Assembly: GCF_014636235.1 (NCBI RefSeq)
Contig: NZ_BMDZ01000061.1
Coordinates: 1 to 32,180 of the forward strand
Source: Tistrella bauzanensis
Lineage (GTDB): Bacteria; Pseudomonadota; Alphaproteobacteria; Tistrellales; Tistrellaceae
Length of the DNA: 32,180 nt
Direction: 5' to 3'
In this document: positions 25,432 to 32,180 of the stretch, piece by piece
Position numbering within the stretch: the first letter of the stretch is position 1
Layout: the number at the start of each line of letters is the position of its first letter
Notes under the pieces: model-generated
What the model was told of the DNA's origin: nothing
Database searches by the model: none
The model's input: only the letters and a program-made list of their open reading frames with translations
Made by a program: the position numbers and the translations under genes

Positions 25432-25764
25432 TCAGTCGGCGACGGCCTTCATCGACACCAGCACCTGGCGGACCTCGACCAGCTGCCGCAGCCGGCGGGC
25501 CAGTTTCTCGGCCTCGTCGGGCGCCAGCATGTCGAGCTGGACGTCGATATGGACTTCGTCGGTGCCACGCCCCCGCACCCGCTGGCTGTGCCAGCGGGAC
25601 GGCAGCAGGCTGCGCAGGGCGAAGATCTCCAGCACCCGCGCCATGGTGCCGACCTCGGCGGCGGCGACCACGAAGAAGCAGGCGGTGGCGGGCTCGGCTG
25701 CCGGGGTGGCCTGGGCGGCGGCAGTGGCGGAGAGGGCGGTGGCCGTGGTGGTGGCGGTCATCAT
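25432..25764 (-). CDS. Stand-alone ACT-domain protein, acetolactate synthase small-subunit-like
   Basis: 110-residue protein from ATG 25764 (a second ATG follows directly); no clear ribosome-binding site. After an Ala/Thr-rich stretch of about 28 residues the sequence FFVVAAAEVGTMARVLEIFALRS continues with VHIDVQLDMLAPDEAEKLARRLRQLVEVRQVLVS. This follows the beta-alpha-beta pattern of the small IlvM-type ACT domain. A role as a regulatory subunit of a branched-chain amino-acid enzyme is suggested but not proven: no large subunit is nearby. Its most striking context is the ~450-nt leader with two conserved upstream ORFs. Confidence 0.7.
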   Translation of the reverse strand: MMTATTTATALSATAAAQATPAAEPATACFFVVAAAEVGTMARVLEIFALRSLLPSRWHSQRVRGRGTDEVHIDVQLDMLAPDEAEKLARRLRQLVEVRQVLVSMKAVAD

Positions 25765-25849
25765 GACGTGTGATCCGGTCTTCTGGCATTCCCGGCCCGG
25801 CGGCGATGGCCGCGGGGCCCGACTGGCGACGGTGGCATGTCGCCCGGCT

Positions 25850-25886
25850 GCATCCAGGTGCTCCGGCATGAACCAGGGCTGGATGC
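25850..25886 (-). promoter_or_regulatory. Hairpin in the leader between uORF B and the ACT gene
   Basis: GCATCCAG/CTGGATGC, an 8-bp perfect stem with a 21-nt loop, in the untranslated RNA after the second upstream ORF. Confidence 0.4.
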
Positions 25887-25908
25887 GGCCTCGTGTGACG
25901 GCACTTAT

Positions 25909-25932
25909 CCCGGCTCTCAATCGAGAACCGGG
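25909..25932 (-). promoter_or_regulatory. Leader hairpin B overlapping the uORF B stop
   Basis: Minus strand: CCCGGTTCTC / GAGAGCCGGG, 10 bp including one U-G pair, loop GATT. The stop codon of uORF B begins in the loop. On the plus strand the wobble would be an A-C mismatch, so the structure favours minus-strand RNA. Compare hairpin A at 26113-26136. Confidence 0.65.
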
Positions 25933-26012
25933 CCGATAATTCGAAACCACCACAGGCCGTGCGGCCGGAGGGTACGCAAAGCGCCGGATCGTGATGCAGG
26001 ACAGTCGGTCAT
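25917..26012 (-). CDS. Upstream ORF B, leader peptide ending RIIGPVLD
   Basis: 31-codon ORF (ATG 26012, TGA 25919-25917) in the leader of the ACT-domain gene. The C-terminus reads WWFRIIGPVLD. The last eight codons match uORF A closely, while the N-terminal part does not; both are exactly 96 nt. An in-frame GTG at 26102 would make a longer 61-residue version, and no ribosome-binding site clearly decides between them. The stop lies inside hairpin B, so a ribosome finishing here would disrupt the hairpin. Codons for Ile, Ile, Val and Leu near the end would fit branched-chain amino-acid sensing, but this is inference. Confidence 0.55.
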   Translation of the reverse strand: MTDCPASRSGALRTLRPHGLWWFRIIGPVLD

Positions 26013-26092
26013 GGGAACACGCAGCACTCGATCTTGTCGTCTGGCCGGCATCTGACGATGTCGGGGGCCTGTCATCGGCTCAATGGGAAACC

Positions 26093-26111
26093 GCCTCACC
26101 AATCCTGAGGC
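26093..26111 (-). promoter_or_regulatory. Short hairpin directly after leader hairpin A
   Basis: GCCTCA/TGAGGC, a 6-bp perfect stem with a 7-nt loop on the minus strand. It follows hairpin A at once and could be part of a larger switchable fold. Confidence 0.4.
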
Positions 26112-26112
26112 T

Positions 26113-26136
26113 CCCGGCCCTCAGAAGAGGACCGGG
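26113..26136 (-). promoter_or_regulatory. Leader hairpin A overlapping the uORF A stop
   Basis: Minus strand: CCCGGTCCTC / GAGGGCCGGG, 10 bp including the same U-G pair as hairpin B, loop TTCT. One pair differs between the copies as C-G here versus U-A in B, a compensatory change. Confidence 0.65.
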
Positions 26137-26216
26137 CCCATAATTCGCGACGGGAGGGCAGGGCGCAGCGGTATCGCAGAGAACACCGGGGCGCCACGAC
26201 GGATGATCGTGCTCAT
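26121..26216 (-). CDS. Upstream ORF A, leader peptide ending RIMGPVLF, probably leaderless
   Basis: 31-codon ORF (ATG 26216, TGA 26123-26121), the same length as uORF B and 204 bp from it. It ends RIMGPVLF; uORF B ends RIIGPVLD. Shared codons are CGA ATT ATS GGC CCG GTY CTC. A promoter candidate places the transcription start at or within a base or two of the ATG, so it would be translated without a ribosome-binding site. Leaderless leader peptides are known in alphaproteobacteria (for example trpL of Sinorhizobium). The N-terminal part has no run of one amino acid. Confidence 0.6.
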   Translation of the reverse strand: MSTIIRRGAPVFSAIPLRPALPSRIMGPVLF

Positions 26217-26223
26217 GGCTGCA

Positions 26224-26251
26224 ATGGTATACCGTCGGTGCCGGCTGTCAA
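26224..26251 (-). promoter_or_regulatory. Sigma-70-type promoter for the uORF A - uORF B - ACT transcript
   Basis: TTGACA (26251-26246), 16-bp spacer, TACCAT (26229-26224) on the minus strand. The -35 is perfect; the -10 matches 4 of 6. The ATG of uORF A starts 8 bases beyond the -10 box. The -35 box overlaps the end of the upstream kinase gene. Confidence 0.55.
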
Positions 26252-26757
26252 GCACCGCTATGCCGCAGGATATGGAACCGCTCATCGGCGGTGGGCGCCA
26301 CGAAATGGCTGGTGATCAGATCGAACTGCGCATCGCTGGCGGCGAAATCATGGCCGCCGGCGGCATTGCGCTGGCGCAGCCGCGCGCGGCACAGATCGTC
26401 GGGCAGGTCGAGCAGATGCAGGCGATGGTCGGCACCCGACGCATCGATCAATTCCCGCATCCAGGCACGGTTGGCGACGGTGTTGGCGGGAAAGTCGAGC
26501 ACCACCGACAGGCCGGCGGCCAGCAGGCTGGTGACATGGCCGCCCATCGCATCGCGCAGCCGCGCCGCATAGCGGACGTAATCGGCGACGCTGGCCATGT
26601 CGGGACCATAGAGGCGGGCGAGCCAGCGATCCTCTGAGATCAGGATCGTGGCCGGGGCAGCGGCCAGTTGCCGGGCAAGGGTGGATTTGCCGGCGGCGAT
26701 CTTGCCGCAGAGCAGGTGCAGAACCACGGGTCCGGTGGTATCGCTGAGGGGCGTCAT
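26248..26757 (-). CDS. P-loop kinase-like ATP-binding protein
   Basis: 169-residue P-loop protein with Walker A GKIAAGKST (about residues 18-26), then ISEDRWLARLYG and VVLDFPANTVANRAWMREL. The C-terminal part has RLRQRNAAGGHDFAASDAQFD. This is the AAA_33/zeta-like small-molecule kinase pattern, as in chloramphenicol phosphotransferase or predicted nucleotide kinases; the substrate is unknown. It overlaps the upstream aminoglycoside-phosphotransferase-like gene by 4 bp, so the two are co-translated. Its 3' end contains the -35 box of the next transcript. Confidence 0.8.
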   Translation of the reverse strand: MTPLSDTTGPVVLHLLCGKIAAGKSTLARQLAAAPATILISEDRWLARLYGPDMASVADYVRYAARLRDAMGGHVTSLLAAGLSVVLDFPANTVANRAWMRELIDASGADHRLHLLDLPDDLCRARLRQRNAAGGHDFAASDAQFDLITSHFVAPTADERFHILRHSGA

Positions 26758-27740
26758 GGGGTGGCTCCGGCGATGATGGTGATGGTTCGGGCGATGTGCT
26801 GGCGGGCGCTGCGGTGCAGCCCGTCGCTGATCGACGGCCGGTCGAGAAATTCGGCCCAGGCGGTGAGGTCGACGAGCCGCGCCTTGATGGACCAGTCCTC
26901 GGGCAGGCGGCCGCCCGCCTGACGATACCCCTGCGCCAGCGCCGCCGCAAAGCCCGGCCGGTCGCCGAGGGGCGGGCGCAACAGATGGCCCAGATCGACA
27001 TAGGGCGAGGCGGAGAGGGCGAATTCCCAATCGAGGATCGCCGTGATCCGTCCATCGTCGCCGATCAGCAGATTGGTGGGGTCCATATCGCCATGAACCA
27101 GCGACGGCGGGTGATCGGGTGGCTGCTGCCGCCGCGCCTCGGTGGCGATCATGGCACACAGGCGATCGGCGAGCACCGGTCCCAGGCGGGCGGCGCCCCG
27201 GCCGTGGGTGATGCAGCGGTCGATGAACCCGGCCAGGCCGGCATCGGCATCGGAAAATGGCGTCGCCACCCGCAGATCGGGGCCGAGCAGGCCGACCGGG
27301 CCGGGGTGGACCGCATGCAGCCGCGCGAGCAGGCCCCCCAGTTGCTGGCCGACCGCGGCGGCCCCGGCATCGTCCATGGCGGCGAGCACCACATCGCCAC
27401 GCGTGCCCGCCACATGGTCCAGCAGCAGCGCCGGCCCGCCCAGGCCGATGCTGGCCGGTATTTCCAGCAGCACCGCGGGCACCGGCAGGCCCAGGGACAG
27501 GGCATGCCGGTGCAGCGCCGCTTCCCGGGGCGCCGCGCCAGGGTCGCGCTGATGGATGCGGAGAACCGCCGGCGCGCGGCCATCGGCGAAATCGAGCCGC
27601 AGACAAGTGTTGGCAAGCCCGCCGGCCAGCGGCGTCACCCGCAGCACCGCAGGCGATCCGGGCAGGGTCGCCACAGCACGGGTCGCGGCCGGCGGATCGA
27701 TGGCCAGGGCCGGTGTCGCGCGCCCCCAGGTCTCACGCAT
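26754..27740 (-). CDS. Aminoglycoside phosphotransferase (APH)-family kinase
   Basis: 328-residue APH/choline-kinase fold protein. The nucleotide-binding lobe starts with VTPLAGGLANTCLRLDF. The catalytic loop is LVHGDMDPTNLL (Asp is the catalytic base) and the metal-binding motif is AILDWEFA, with DLGHLL after it. The APH fold includes many housekeeping kinases (choline, homoserine, sugar-amine), so antibiotic resistance should not be assumed. The coupled P-loop kinase gene suggests a shared pathway. It diverges from the thioesterase gene, 166 bp apart. Confidence 0.85.
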   Translation of the reverse strand: MRETWGRATPALAIDPPAATRAVATLPGSPAVLRVTPLAGGLANTCLRLDFADGRAPAVLRIHQRDPGAAPREAALHRHALSLGLPVPAVLLEIPASIGLGGPALLLDHVAGTRGDVVLAAMDDAGAAAVGQQLGGLLARLHAVHPGPVGLLGPDLRVATPFSDADAGLAGFIDRCITHGRGAARLGPVLADRLCAMIATEARRQQPPDHPPSLVHGDMDPTNLLIGDDGRITAILDWEFALSASPYVDLGHLLRPPLGDRPGFAAALAQGYRQAGGRLPEDWSIKARLVDLTAWAEFLDRPSISDGLHRSARQHIARTITIIAGATP

Positions 27741-27906
27741 GCGATGGTCCCCGCCATAAGGTTGCGCCGGTCTGGGGCTGACAAGTCTGGTTCGCGGGCC
27801 GTGCCATCATTAGGATGGATCGCGCGATATGGTCAGGATTATCCGGCCATGTCGCCCAATCGAAGAGATGCCGCAGGCATCCGCAACTCAGGAGACGTCC
27901 TCCCCC

Positions 27907-28332
27907 ATGGCTCGTTCGGATTTCGCCTTCTCGTTTCCGTTCCGCATCCGTTATTCGGAAGTCGATGGTCAGCGTGTGGTTTTCAACGCCCATTATCTGA
28001 CCTATTTCGACACCGCGATCACCGAGTTCCTGCGCTCCCGCGATATCGGCTATAACGACCACTTCTCGCCCGACACCTTCGACTTTCATCTTGTCAAGGC
28101 GACGGTCGAATACAAGCGGCCGATCCGCTTCGACGACGAAATCGACGTCTGCGTGCGGATCGGCGCCGCCGGCCGCTCCAGCGTCACCTTCGCGATCGAG
28201 ATCCATCCGCGCGGCGAGGATGCGCTGCTGTCGACCGGCGACATCATCTGGGTCTATACCGACATGACCACCGGCCGGTCCTCGCCGGTGCCGGGCTGGT
28301 TCCTGGAGCGGATGGGCTGGCAGCCGGCCTGA
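27907..28332 (+). CDS. Acyl-CoA thioesterase, 4HBT/YbgC-like hot-dog fold
   Basis: 141-residue hot-dog thioesterase that hydrolyses acyl-CoA esters. The N-terminus [34 protein letters not shown] follows the YbgC/4HBT pattern, where Asp in the S/A-E-x-D segment and the H-Y pair lie near the active site. [15 protein letters not shown] and WVYTD match the later strands. ATG 27907 was chosen as the start of homology; no strong ribosome-binding site is evident. The substrate chain length cannot be told. Confidence 0.87.
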   Translation: MARSDFAFSFPFRIRYSEVDGQRVVFNAHYLTYFDTAITEFLRSRDIGYNDHFSPDTFDFHLVKATVEYKRPIRFDDEIDVCVRIGAAGRSSVTFAIEIHPRGEDALLSTGDIIWVYTDMTTGRSSPVPGWFLERMGWQPA

Positions 28333-28364
28333 TCAGCGGGGCCGCGATTACGCGGTGGCGGCGG

Positions 28365-28802
28365 TCACTCCGCCTCGATCCGGTCCATATCCGCGTCGGA
28401 GAAGCCATAATGATGGCCGATCTCGTGGATCAGCACATGGCGGATCAGGTCGTAGAGCGTGGTGCCCGCCGCCTCGCCCTCGGTCTCGGCCCAGGCATCG
28501 AGCAGCGGCCGGCGATAGAGGAAGATCATGTCCGGCACGGCCGATGGCTGGGTCAGTGAACGCTCGGTCAACGGAATGCCGTGATAGAGCCCGAGCAGGC
28601 CGAAGGGGTCGTCGATCCCCATATCGGCCAGGGTCTCCTCGTCGGGGAAATCCTCGACCCGGATCGCGATCTGGCCGATCGCCGCGCGGAATTCAGCCGG
28701 CAGGCTGCCGAAGGCATGGTCGGCGATGGCGTCGATCTCGGCCAGGCCTGGTGCTGTCAGCGGGCCGAAACGGGCAACGGGATCATTCTGGGGGTTGGTC
28801 AT
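28365..28802 (-). CDS. Zincin-like metallopeptidase family protein
   Basis: 145-residue protein with the zinc motif [15 protein letters not shown] (His126, Glu127, His130), a HExxHxxGxxD metzincin-like arrangement. This fits the small 'possibl zinc metallo-peptidase' family (zincin_1, PF06262). [25 protein letters not shown] and [15 protein letters not shown] are usual segments for it. No signal peptide, so probably cytosolic. Its target is unknown. It converges with the thioesterase gene (32 bp between stops) and diverges from the dehydratase gene. Confidence 0.85.
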   Translation of the reverse strand: MTNPQNDPVARFGPLTAPGLAEIDAIADHAFGSLPAEFRAAIGQIAIRVEDFPDEETLADMGIDDPFGLLGLYHGIPLTERSLTQPSAVPDMIFLYRRPLLDAWAETEGEAAGTTLYDLIRHVLIHEIGHHYGFSDADMDRIEAE

Positions 28803-28912
28803 CGGCGCTTCATGTCCCGTCGCTGGTTGACAAGCGCGGCCGGCCACCGGACATCTGGGGCCAAGGATGCCGCGGGCGGCCACCGCCTGCGGCCGATATG
28901 GGGAGCCCAGCC

Positions 28913-29221
28913 ATGGTAGCAAAGCTTGAACCCACAGCCCGCGCCGAACTTCTGGCCAGCCTGCCCGGCTGGCGTGAGGTCGACGGCCGTGACGCGATCG
29001 AGAAGACCTTCCGCTTCACCGATTTCAAGGCCGCCTTCGCCTTCATGACCCGGGTGGCGATCACCGCCGACGGCCAGGACCACCACCCGGAATGGTCGAA
29101 TGTCTACAACCGGGTGACGATCCTGCTGTCGACCCATGATGCCGACGGCCTGACCGAACGCGACGCGAAACTCGCTCGCGTGATCGAGGAGGCAGCGACC
29201 GGCACCGGCCTTCAGGGCTGA
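28913..29221 (+). CDS. phhB: Pterin-4a-carbinolamine dehydratase
   Basis: 102-residue 4a-hydroxytetrahydrobiopterin dehydratase, which recycles the pterin cofactor after aromatic amino-acid hydroxylation. The family signature is complete: [19 protein letters not shown], then [13 protein letters not shown], then [20 protein letters not shown] 28913 has GGAG 8 bases upstream; an in-frame ATG at 28898 is an alternative. No phenylalanine hydroxylase gene is in the window. In other bacteria the enzyme also acts in pterin metabolism generally. Confidence 0.94.
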   Translation: MVAKLEPTARAELLASLPGWREVDGRDAIEKTFRFTDFKAAFAFMTRVAITADGQDHHPEWSNVYNRVTILLSTHDADGLTERDAKLARVIEEAATGTGLQG

Positions 29222-29226
29222 GCCGG

Positions 29227-29268
29227 ACGAACACGGGCCGCTTCTTGAGGGATGCGGCCCGTGTTCGT
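29227..29268. terminator. Bidirectional terminator between phhB and the dehydrogenase gene
   Basis: A 15-bp perfect stem, ACGAACACGGGCCGC / GCGGCCCGTGTTCGT, with a 12-nt loop, between two converging genes. No T run on either strand. Confidence 0.7.
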
Positions 29269-29286
29269 ATCGATATGGCTGACGGA

Positions 29287-30051
29287 TCAGCGCGCCGACA
29301 TGCGGATCGCGCCATCCAGGCGGATGACCTCGCCGTTCAGCATGCTGTTTTCGACGATGTGGCGGGCCAGCGCCGCATATTCCTCGGCGCGGCCGAGACG
29401 CGACGGGAAGGGCACGCTGGCGCCCAGGCTGTCCTGTACCGCCTGCGGCAGACCGAACAGCATCGGTGTGCCGAAGATGCCCGGCGCGATGGTGCACATG
29501 CGGATGCCGTGCTGGGCCAGTTCACGCGCCACCGGCAGCAACAGACCGACCACGCCACCCTTGGATGCGGCATAAGCCGACTGGCCGACCTGGCCTTCAA
29601 ACGCCGCGATCGAGGCGGTGTTGATGATCACGCCGCGCTCGCCATCGGCGGTGACCGGGTCCGCCTTCGACATCTGGGCGGCGGCCAGCCGGATCATGTT
29701 GAAGGTGCCGATCAGGTTGACGTTGACCACCTTCGAGAAGGCGTCGAGAGAGGCCGGCCCTTCCTTGCCCAGTACCTTGAAGGCGGGGGCGATGCCGGCG
29801 CAGTTCACCAGGATGCGGACCGGCCCATGGGCCTCGGCAGCCTTGGCATAGGCGGCCTCGGCGGCGGCGGGGTCGGTGACGTCCAGCTTGATCGCAAGCC
29901 CGCCGATCTCGCGCGCCAACTCCTCGATCGCCTGCTCGTTCAGGTCGACCACCGTCACCTTGGCGCCGGCGGCGGCAAGGGCGCGGGCCGTGCCGGCGCC
30001 AAGGCCGGAGGCTCCACCGGTGACGACTGCGGCAACACCGTTGATCTGCAT
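29287..30051 (-). CDS. SDR-family 3-hydroxyacyl-CoA dehydrogenase (HSD17B10-like)
   Basis: 254-residue short-chain dehydrogenase. ATG 30051 begins [21 protein letters not shown], with the NAD-binding TGxxxGxG. NCAG follows near residue 90, then the catalytic Ser in [14 protein letters not shown] and YxxxK in SAYAASKGG. The acidic residue after the second strand (VVDL) favours NAD. The tail [34 protein letters not shown] matches type-II 3-hydroxyacyl-CoA dehydrogenases, which act in fatty-acid or isoleucine breakdown. Single gene with its own promoter region. Confidence 0.9.
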   Translation of the reverse strand: MQINGVAAVVTGGASGLGAGTARALAAAGAKVTVVDLNEQAIEELAREIGGLAIKLDVTDPAAAEAAYAKAAEAHGPVRILVNCAGIAPAFKVLGKEGPASLDAFSKVVNVNLIGTFNMIRLAAAQMSKADPVTADGERGVIINTASIAAFEGQVGQSAYAASKGGVVGLLLPVARELAQHGIRMCTIAPGIFGTPMLFGLPQAVQDSLGASVPFPSRLGRAEEYAALARHIVENSMLNGEVIRLDGAIRMSAR

Positions 30052-30283
30052 GGGGTCTGGTCTCCTCGATCGCTGTCGCTCGGATCCGGCTCGGGGTCTT
30101 CCGGATCCCATTATCCGGCATTGATCCGCCATTCAGGCCCGCCGGTCAAGCCCGCCCGACCGGCGGGTCAGCCCGCGACGGCATGGTCAGGCCGCTGTCC
30201 CGCGCGATCGGCGCCGGCGGAGGGCCGATGCCCTCGCCGCCCCTGATGGCAGCGGCCATGCCGGCGCGGCCTTCGGTTTCCGA
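30052..30283. other. Intergenic gap between the dehydrogenase and unknown gene
   Basis: 232 bp; no gene, promoter or clear terminator was recognised apart from GC-rich inverted CGGG/CCCG tracts. Confidence 0.4.
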
Positions 30284-30913
30284 TCAGCTATTGAGTGTGC
30301 GGGTGCCGACAGCGGTCCACCCTGCCCAGCCGGCCAGCCAGTCGATCAGGGCGTGGAAGGCCTCCAGGTCGTCGGTCTCGGCCGGCGGCACCACCGTCGG
30401 GCGGCCGCCGCGCTCCACCACCCGGCTCAGGGCCAGCCGGCCGCGCATCCGATCCACCGCCACCACCACCAGCCAGCGGGCGTCGTCGCCCTCGATCAAC
30501 TCGCGGCCCTCGTCGTCGTCGTCGCGCTGAGTGATCGGCCGCGAGGCGCCGTCGATCGCCGGCGCGCCTTCGAACACGCCGGAGAACACGATCGCGCTGG
30601 GATTGGCGGCCACGGCCACCGCGCGGGCGGTGCGCTCGTCATCGGGCCCGTCGCCGGGCAGGTCGAGCTCCAGAACCCGCTCGCTTTCCTCGGTGCCGCG
30701 GTCGACCTCGGCCAGGAAGTCGGGAAAATCCTCGGCCAGCGCCGCCTGCAATGCGTTCAGCCCGGCATCGCCCATGCCGAGCCTTGAGGCGCCGAACCAG
30801 ATCAGCCGCCACAATGGCCGGCCGTCGCCCGCCTCCACGCGCTCCACCGCCTCGCGCTGGTTCACCGCCAGGATGGTGGCGAGGGTGGGGCGGGCTGCGT
30901 CTCGGTCGGTCAT
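30284..30913 (-). CDS. Hypothetical protein coupled to a DMT transporter
   Basis: 209-residue protein I do not recognise. It has no signal peptide or membrane segment and is rich in Asp/Glu/Arg. Notable stretches are TLATILAVNQREAVERVEAGDG, WRLIWFGASRLGMGDAGLNALQAAL, an acidic loop TQRDDDDEGRELIEGDD, and RWLVVVAVDRMRGRLALSRVVERGG near the C-terminus. The pattern of beta strands and an acidic loop suggests a globular cytosolic protein. The ATG overlaps the stop of the transporter gene (ATGA), so the two are translated together. Confidence 0.75.
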   Translation of the reverse strand: MTDRDAARPTLATILAVNQREAVERVEAGDGRPLWRLIWFGASRLGMGDAGLNALQAALAEDFPDFLAEVDRGTEESERVLELDLPGDGPDDERTARAVAVAANPSAIVFSGVFEGAPAIDGASRPITQRDDDDEGRELIEGDDARWLVVVAVDRMRGRLALSRVVERGGRPTVVPPAETDDLEAFHALIDWLAGWAGWTAVGTRTLNS

Positions 30914-31863
30914 CTGGACCTGTCCTCGGTTTCCGGGTCGGGTGGTTCTGCGGCGATGGGCGTGACCGGTCGTCCGGCCAGCCGCGCCTCGCGGCGGGTG
31001 ATATAGATCGCGGAGCCGATGATGACGGCTGCGCCGACCAAGGTCCAGGGGTCCGGCACCTCGCCGAACCAGACCAGACCGATCAGCACCGCGAAGGGCA
31101 GACGGGTGAAGTCGAACGGCATCACCGCCGAGGTGGGGGCGGCGCCATAGGCGCGTGACAGGCAGATCTGGGCGGCGATGGCGACGGCCCCCACGCCAAG
31201 CAGCCACAACCAGCCCTGCCATCCGGGCCAGGTCCACACGAACAGCGCCGGCACCAGCGAGATCGGCGTCATCACAATGTTGGACCAGAAGGTGATCACC
31301 GCCGGCCCGTCATGAGCCGACATCTTCCGGATCGAGACGGCGGAGGCGGCCATGAAACCCGCCGATGCCAGCGCCGCGATGGTGCCCGCCGACACCTCGG
31401 TGAAGCCGGGGCGGAGCACGATGACCGTGCCAAGGAAACCAACGCCCAGCGCCGTCCAGCGCCGGCCGCGCACCACCTCGCCCAGCACCAGCACCGCGAG
31501 CAGGGTTGCAAACAGCGGCAGCGTGAAGTTCAGCGCCACCGCATCGGCAAGGGCGATGGTGGAGACCGCGAAGAACCATGTGGCCATGGCCGCGAAACTG
31601 GTCAGGCCGCGCGCGCCGAACAACGGCCAGCGCCGCCGGAAATCATAGGGCATCGGCAGCCGCCCCAGCATCGGCATCATCAGCACGACACCGAACAGGT
31701 TGCGGAAGAACACGATTTCCAGCGGATGGACGTGGTCGGAGGCCATGCGGATCAGGGCGGCGAGCAGGGCCAGCAGCCCGCTGGCGGCGGTCATCCACAA
31801 CCCGCCCACGATCAGGGCGCGCCCCGGATCGAGGGGTGCCGAATTGCTGACAGGAACAGACAT
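30910..31863 (-). CDS. DMT-superfamily (EamA) transporter
   Basis: 317-residue inner-membrane transporter with two EamA repeats and about ten hydrophobic segments (for example GLWMTAASGLLALLAALI, ALNFTLPLFATLLAVLVLGEVV, LLGVGAVAIAAQICLSRAYG, FAVLIGLVWFGEVPDPW). The motifs at the ends of the repeats (LGEVVRGRRWTALGVGFLGTVIVL and FGEVPDPWTLVGAAVIIGSAIYI, seen in two halves) are standard. Substrate unknown; relatives export amino acids, metabolites or riboflavin-like compounds. The basic/acidic C-terminal tail is cytosolic. Confidence 0.9.
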   Translation of the reverse strand: MSVPVSNSAPLDPGRALIVGGLWMTAASGLLALLAALIRMASDHVHPLEIVFFRNLFGVVLMMPMLGRLPMPYDFRRRWPLFGARGLTSFAAMATWFFAVSTIALADAVALNFTLPLFATLLAVLVLGEVVRGRRWTALGVGFLGTVIVLRPGFTEVSAGTIAALASAGFMAASAVSIRKMSAHDGPAVITFWSNIVMTPISLVPALFVWTWPGWQGWLWLLGVGAVAIAAQICLSRAYGAAPTSAVMPFDFTRLPFAVLIGLVWFGEVPDPWTLVGAAVIIGSAIYITRREARLAGRPVTPIAAEPPDPETEDRSR

Positions 31864-32180
31864 GGGGGAAAAACCGCTTAGCCGGCGCTCTGGGATCGGG
31901 ACATGGCGACGCCCCGGGCGCCGCGACGCAGCCCCCGTATCACAATAGACCCTGCATTGCGCCGTCTGCCAATGGCGGGCGTGCGGTGCCTGGGCGCATG
32001 ACGGGGATGCGCGGGGCGGCGCAGGCGATGCCGGGCAATGACTTGGCGGTGATCGGCGCGCTGGCGGCGGCGGGGCCGGGTTTCGGCGGGGCCGGATGGC
32101 AGGGGAATCGCATTTGAAGAATAGCCCTGGCGACCGGTGGCGAAGTGGAGTCTGTATGAGTGTTCCTGAGAGGGGGACAT
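31864..32180. other. Right edge, no supported gene
   Basis: 317 bp. A plus-strand ATG at 32156 follows a GTGGAG and could start a gene that runs past the edge, but only eight codons are visible. The open minus-strand frame from 32180 is Arg/Pro/His-rich with no family resemblance and is treated as non-coding. Confidence 0.4.

Noticed and set aside
31878-32180. 100-codon minus-strand frame at the right edge
   Set aside because: Arg/Pro/His-rich, no homology pattern, and its start coincides with the window edge.

Overview
The window is high-GC alphaproteobacterial DNA, probably Rhodospirillales. This rests on the chromosomal order TIGR02300 gene - aroA - cmk - rpsA, an Hsp20 gene followed by a DUF1150 gene, and the general gene content. 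A Tistrella-like genus is a guess. The window divides into an accessory left third and a chromosomal right two thirds.

Bases 1 to about 11726 are one end of an integrative conjugative element (ICE) of the Tn4371-like type. A tightly overlapping trbB-C-D-E-J-K-L-F-G-I run encodes a P-type type IV secretion mating apparatus. It is closed by a DUF2274 gene, a convergent LysR regulator and a Fic-family cargo gene. The apparatus looks dead: trbB lacks its N-terminus, and trbE has an internal deletion of roughly 180 codons that also shifts the frame. The element ends in a tRNA-Arg(CCG) locus. A complete tRNA-Arg(CCG) lies at 11402-11475, and 250 bp further out is the 5' half of a second, slightly different tRNA-Arg(CCG), broken just past its anticodon. 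The simplest reading is that an element split the native tRNA gene and carries a complete replacement.

From 11768 on the window is chromosomal: an ABC ATPase, a zf-CHCC zinc-finger protein, DNA polymerase I, an AlkA-like glycosylase and an OsmC protein. Next come a Nif11-like leader-peptide gene and a heat-shock unit (hsp20, then DUF1150) with a sigma-32 promoter and a possible RNA thermometer at the ribosome-binding site. These are followed by tRNA-Ala(GGC), the TIGR02300 gene, and the aroA-cmk-rpsA cluster with a structured rpsA leader. After rpsA is a stand-alone ACT-domain gene on the minus strand. Its ~450-nt leader holds two tandem 31-codon upstream ORFs, both ending in RI(M/I)GPVL and both stopping inside a 10-bp hairpin with a covarying pair. 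I consider this the most novel signal here.

The right end carries a two-gene small-molecule kinase operon, a hot-dog thioesterase, a zincin-like metallopeptidase, a pterin-4a-carbinolamine dehydratase, a short-chain dehydrogenase, and a DMT transporter overlapping an unrecognised gene. No CRISPR array, rRNA, insertion sequence or integrase gene is visible; an ICE integrase would have to lie left of the window.
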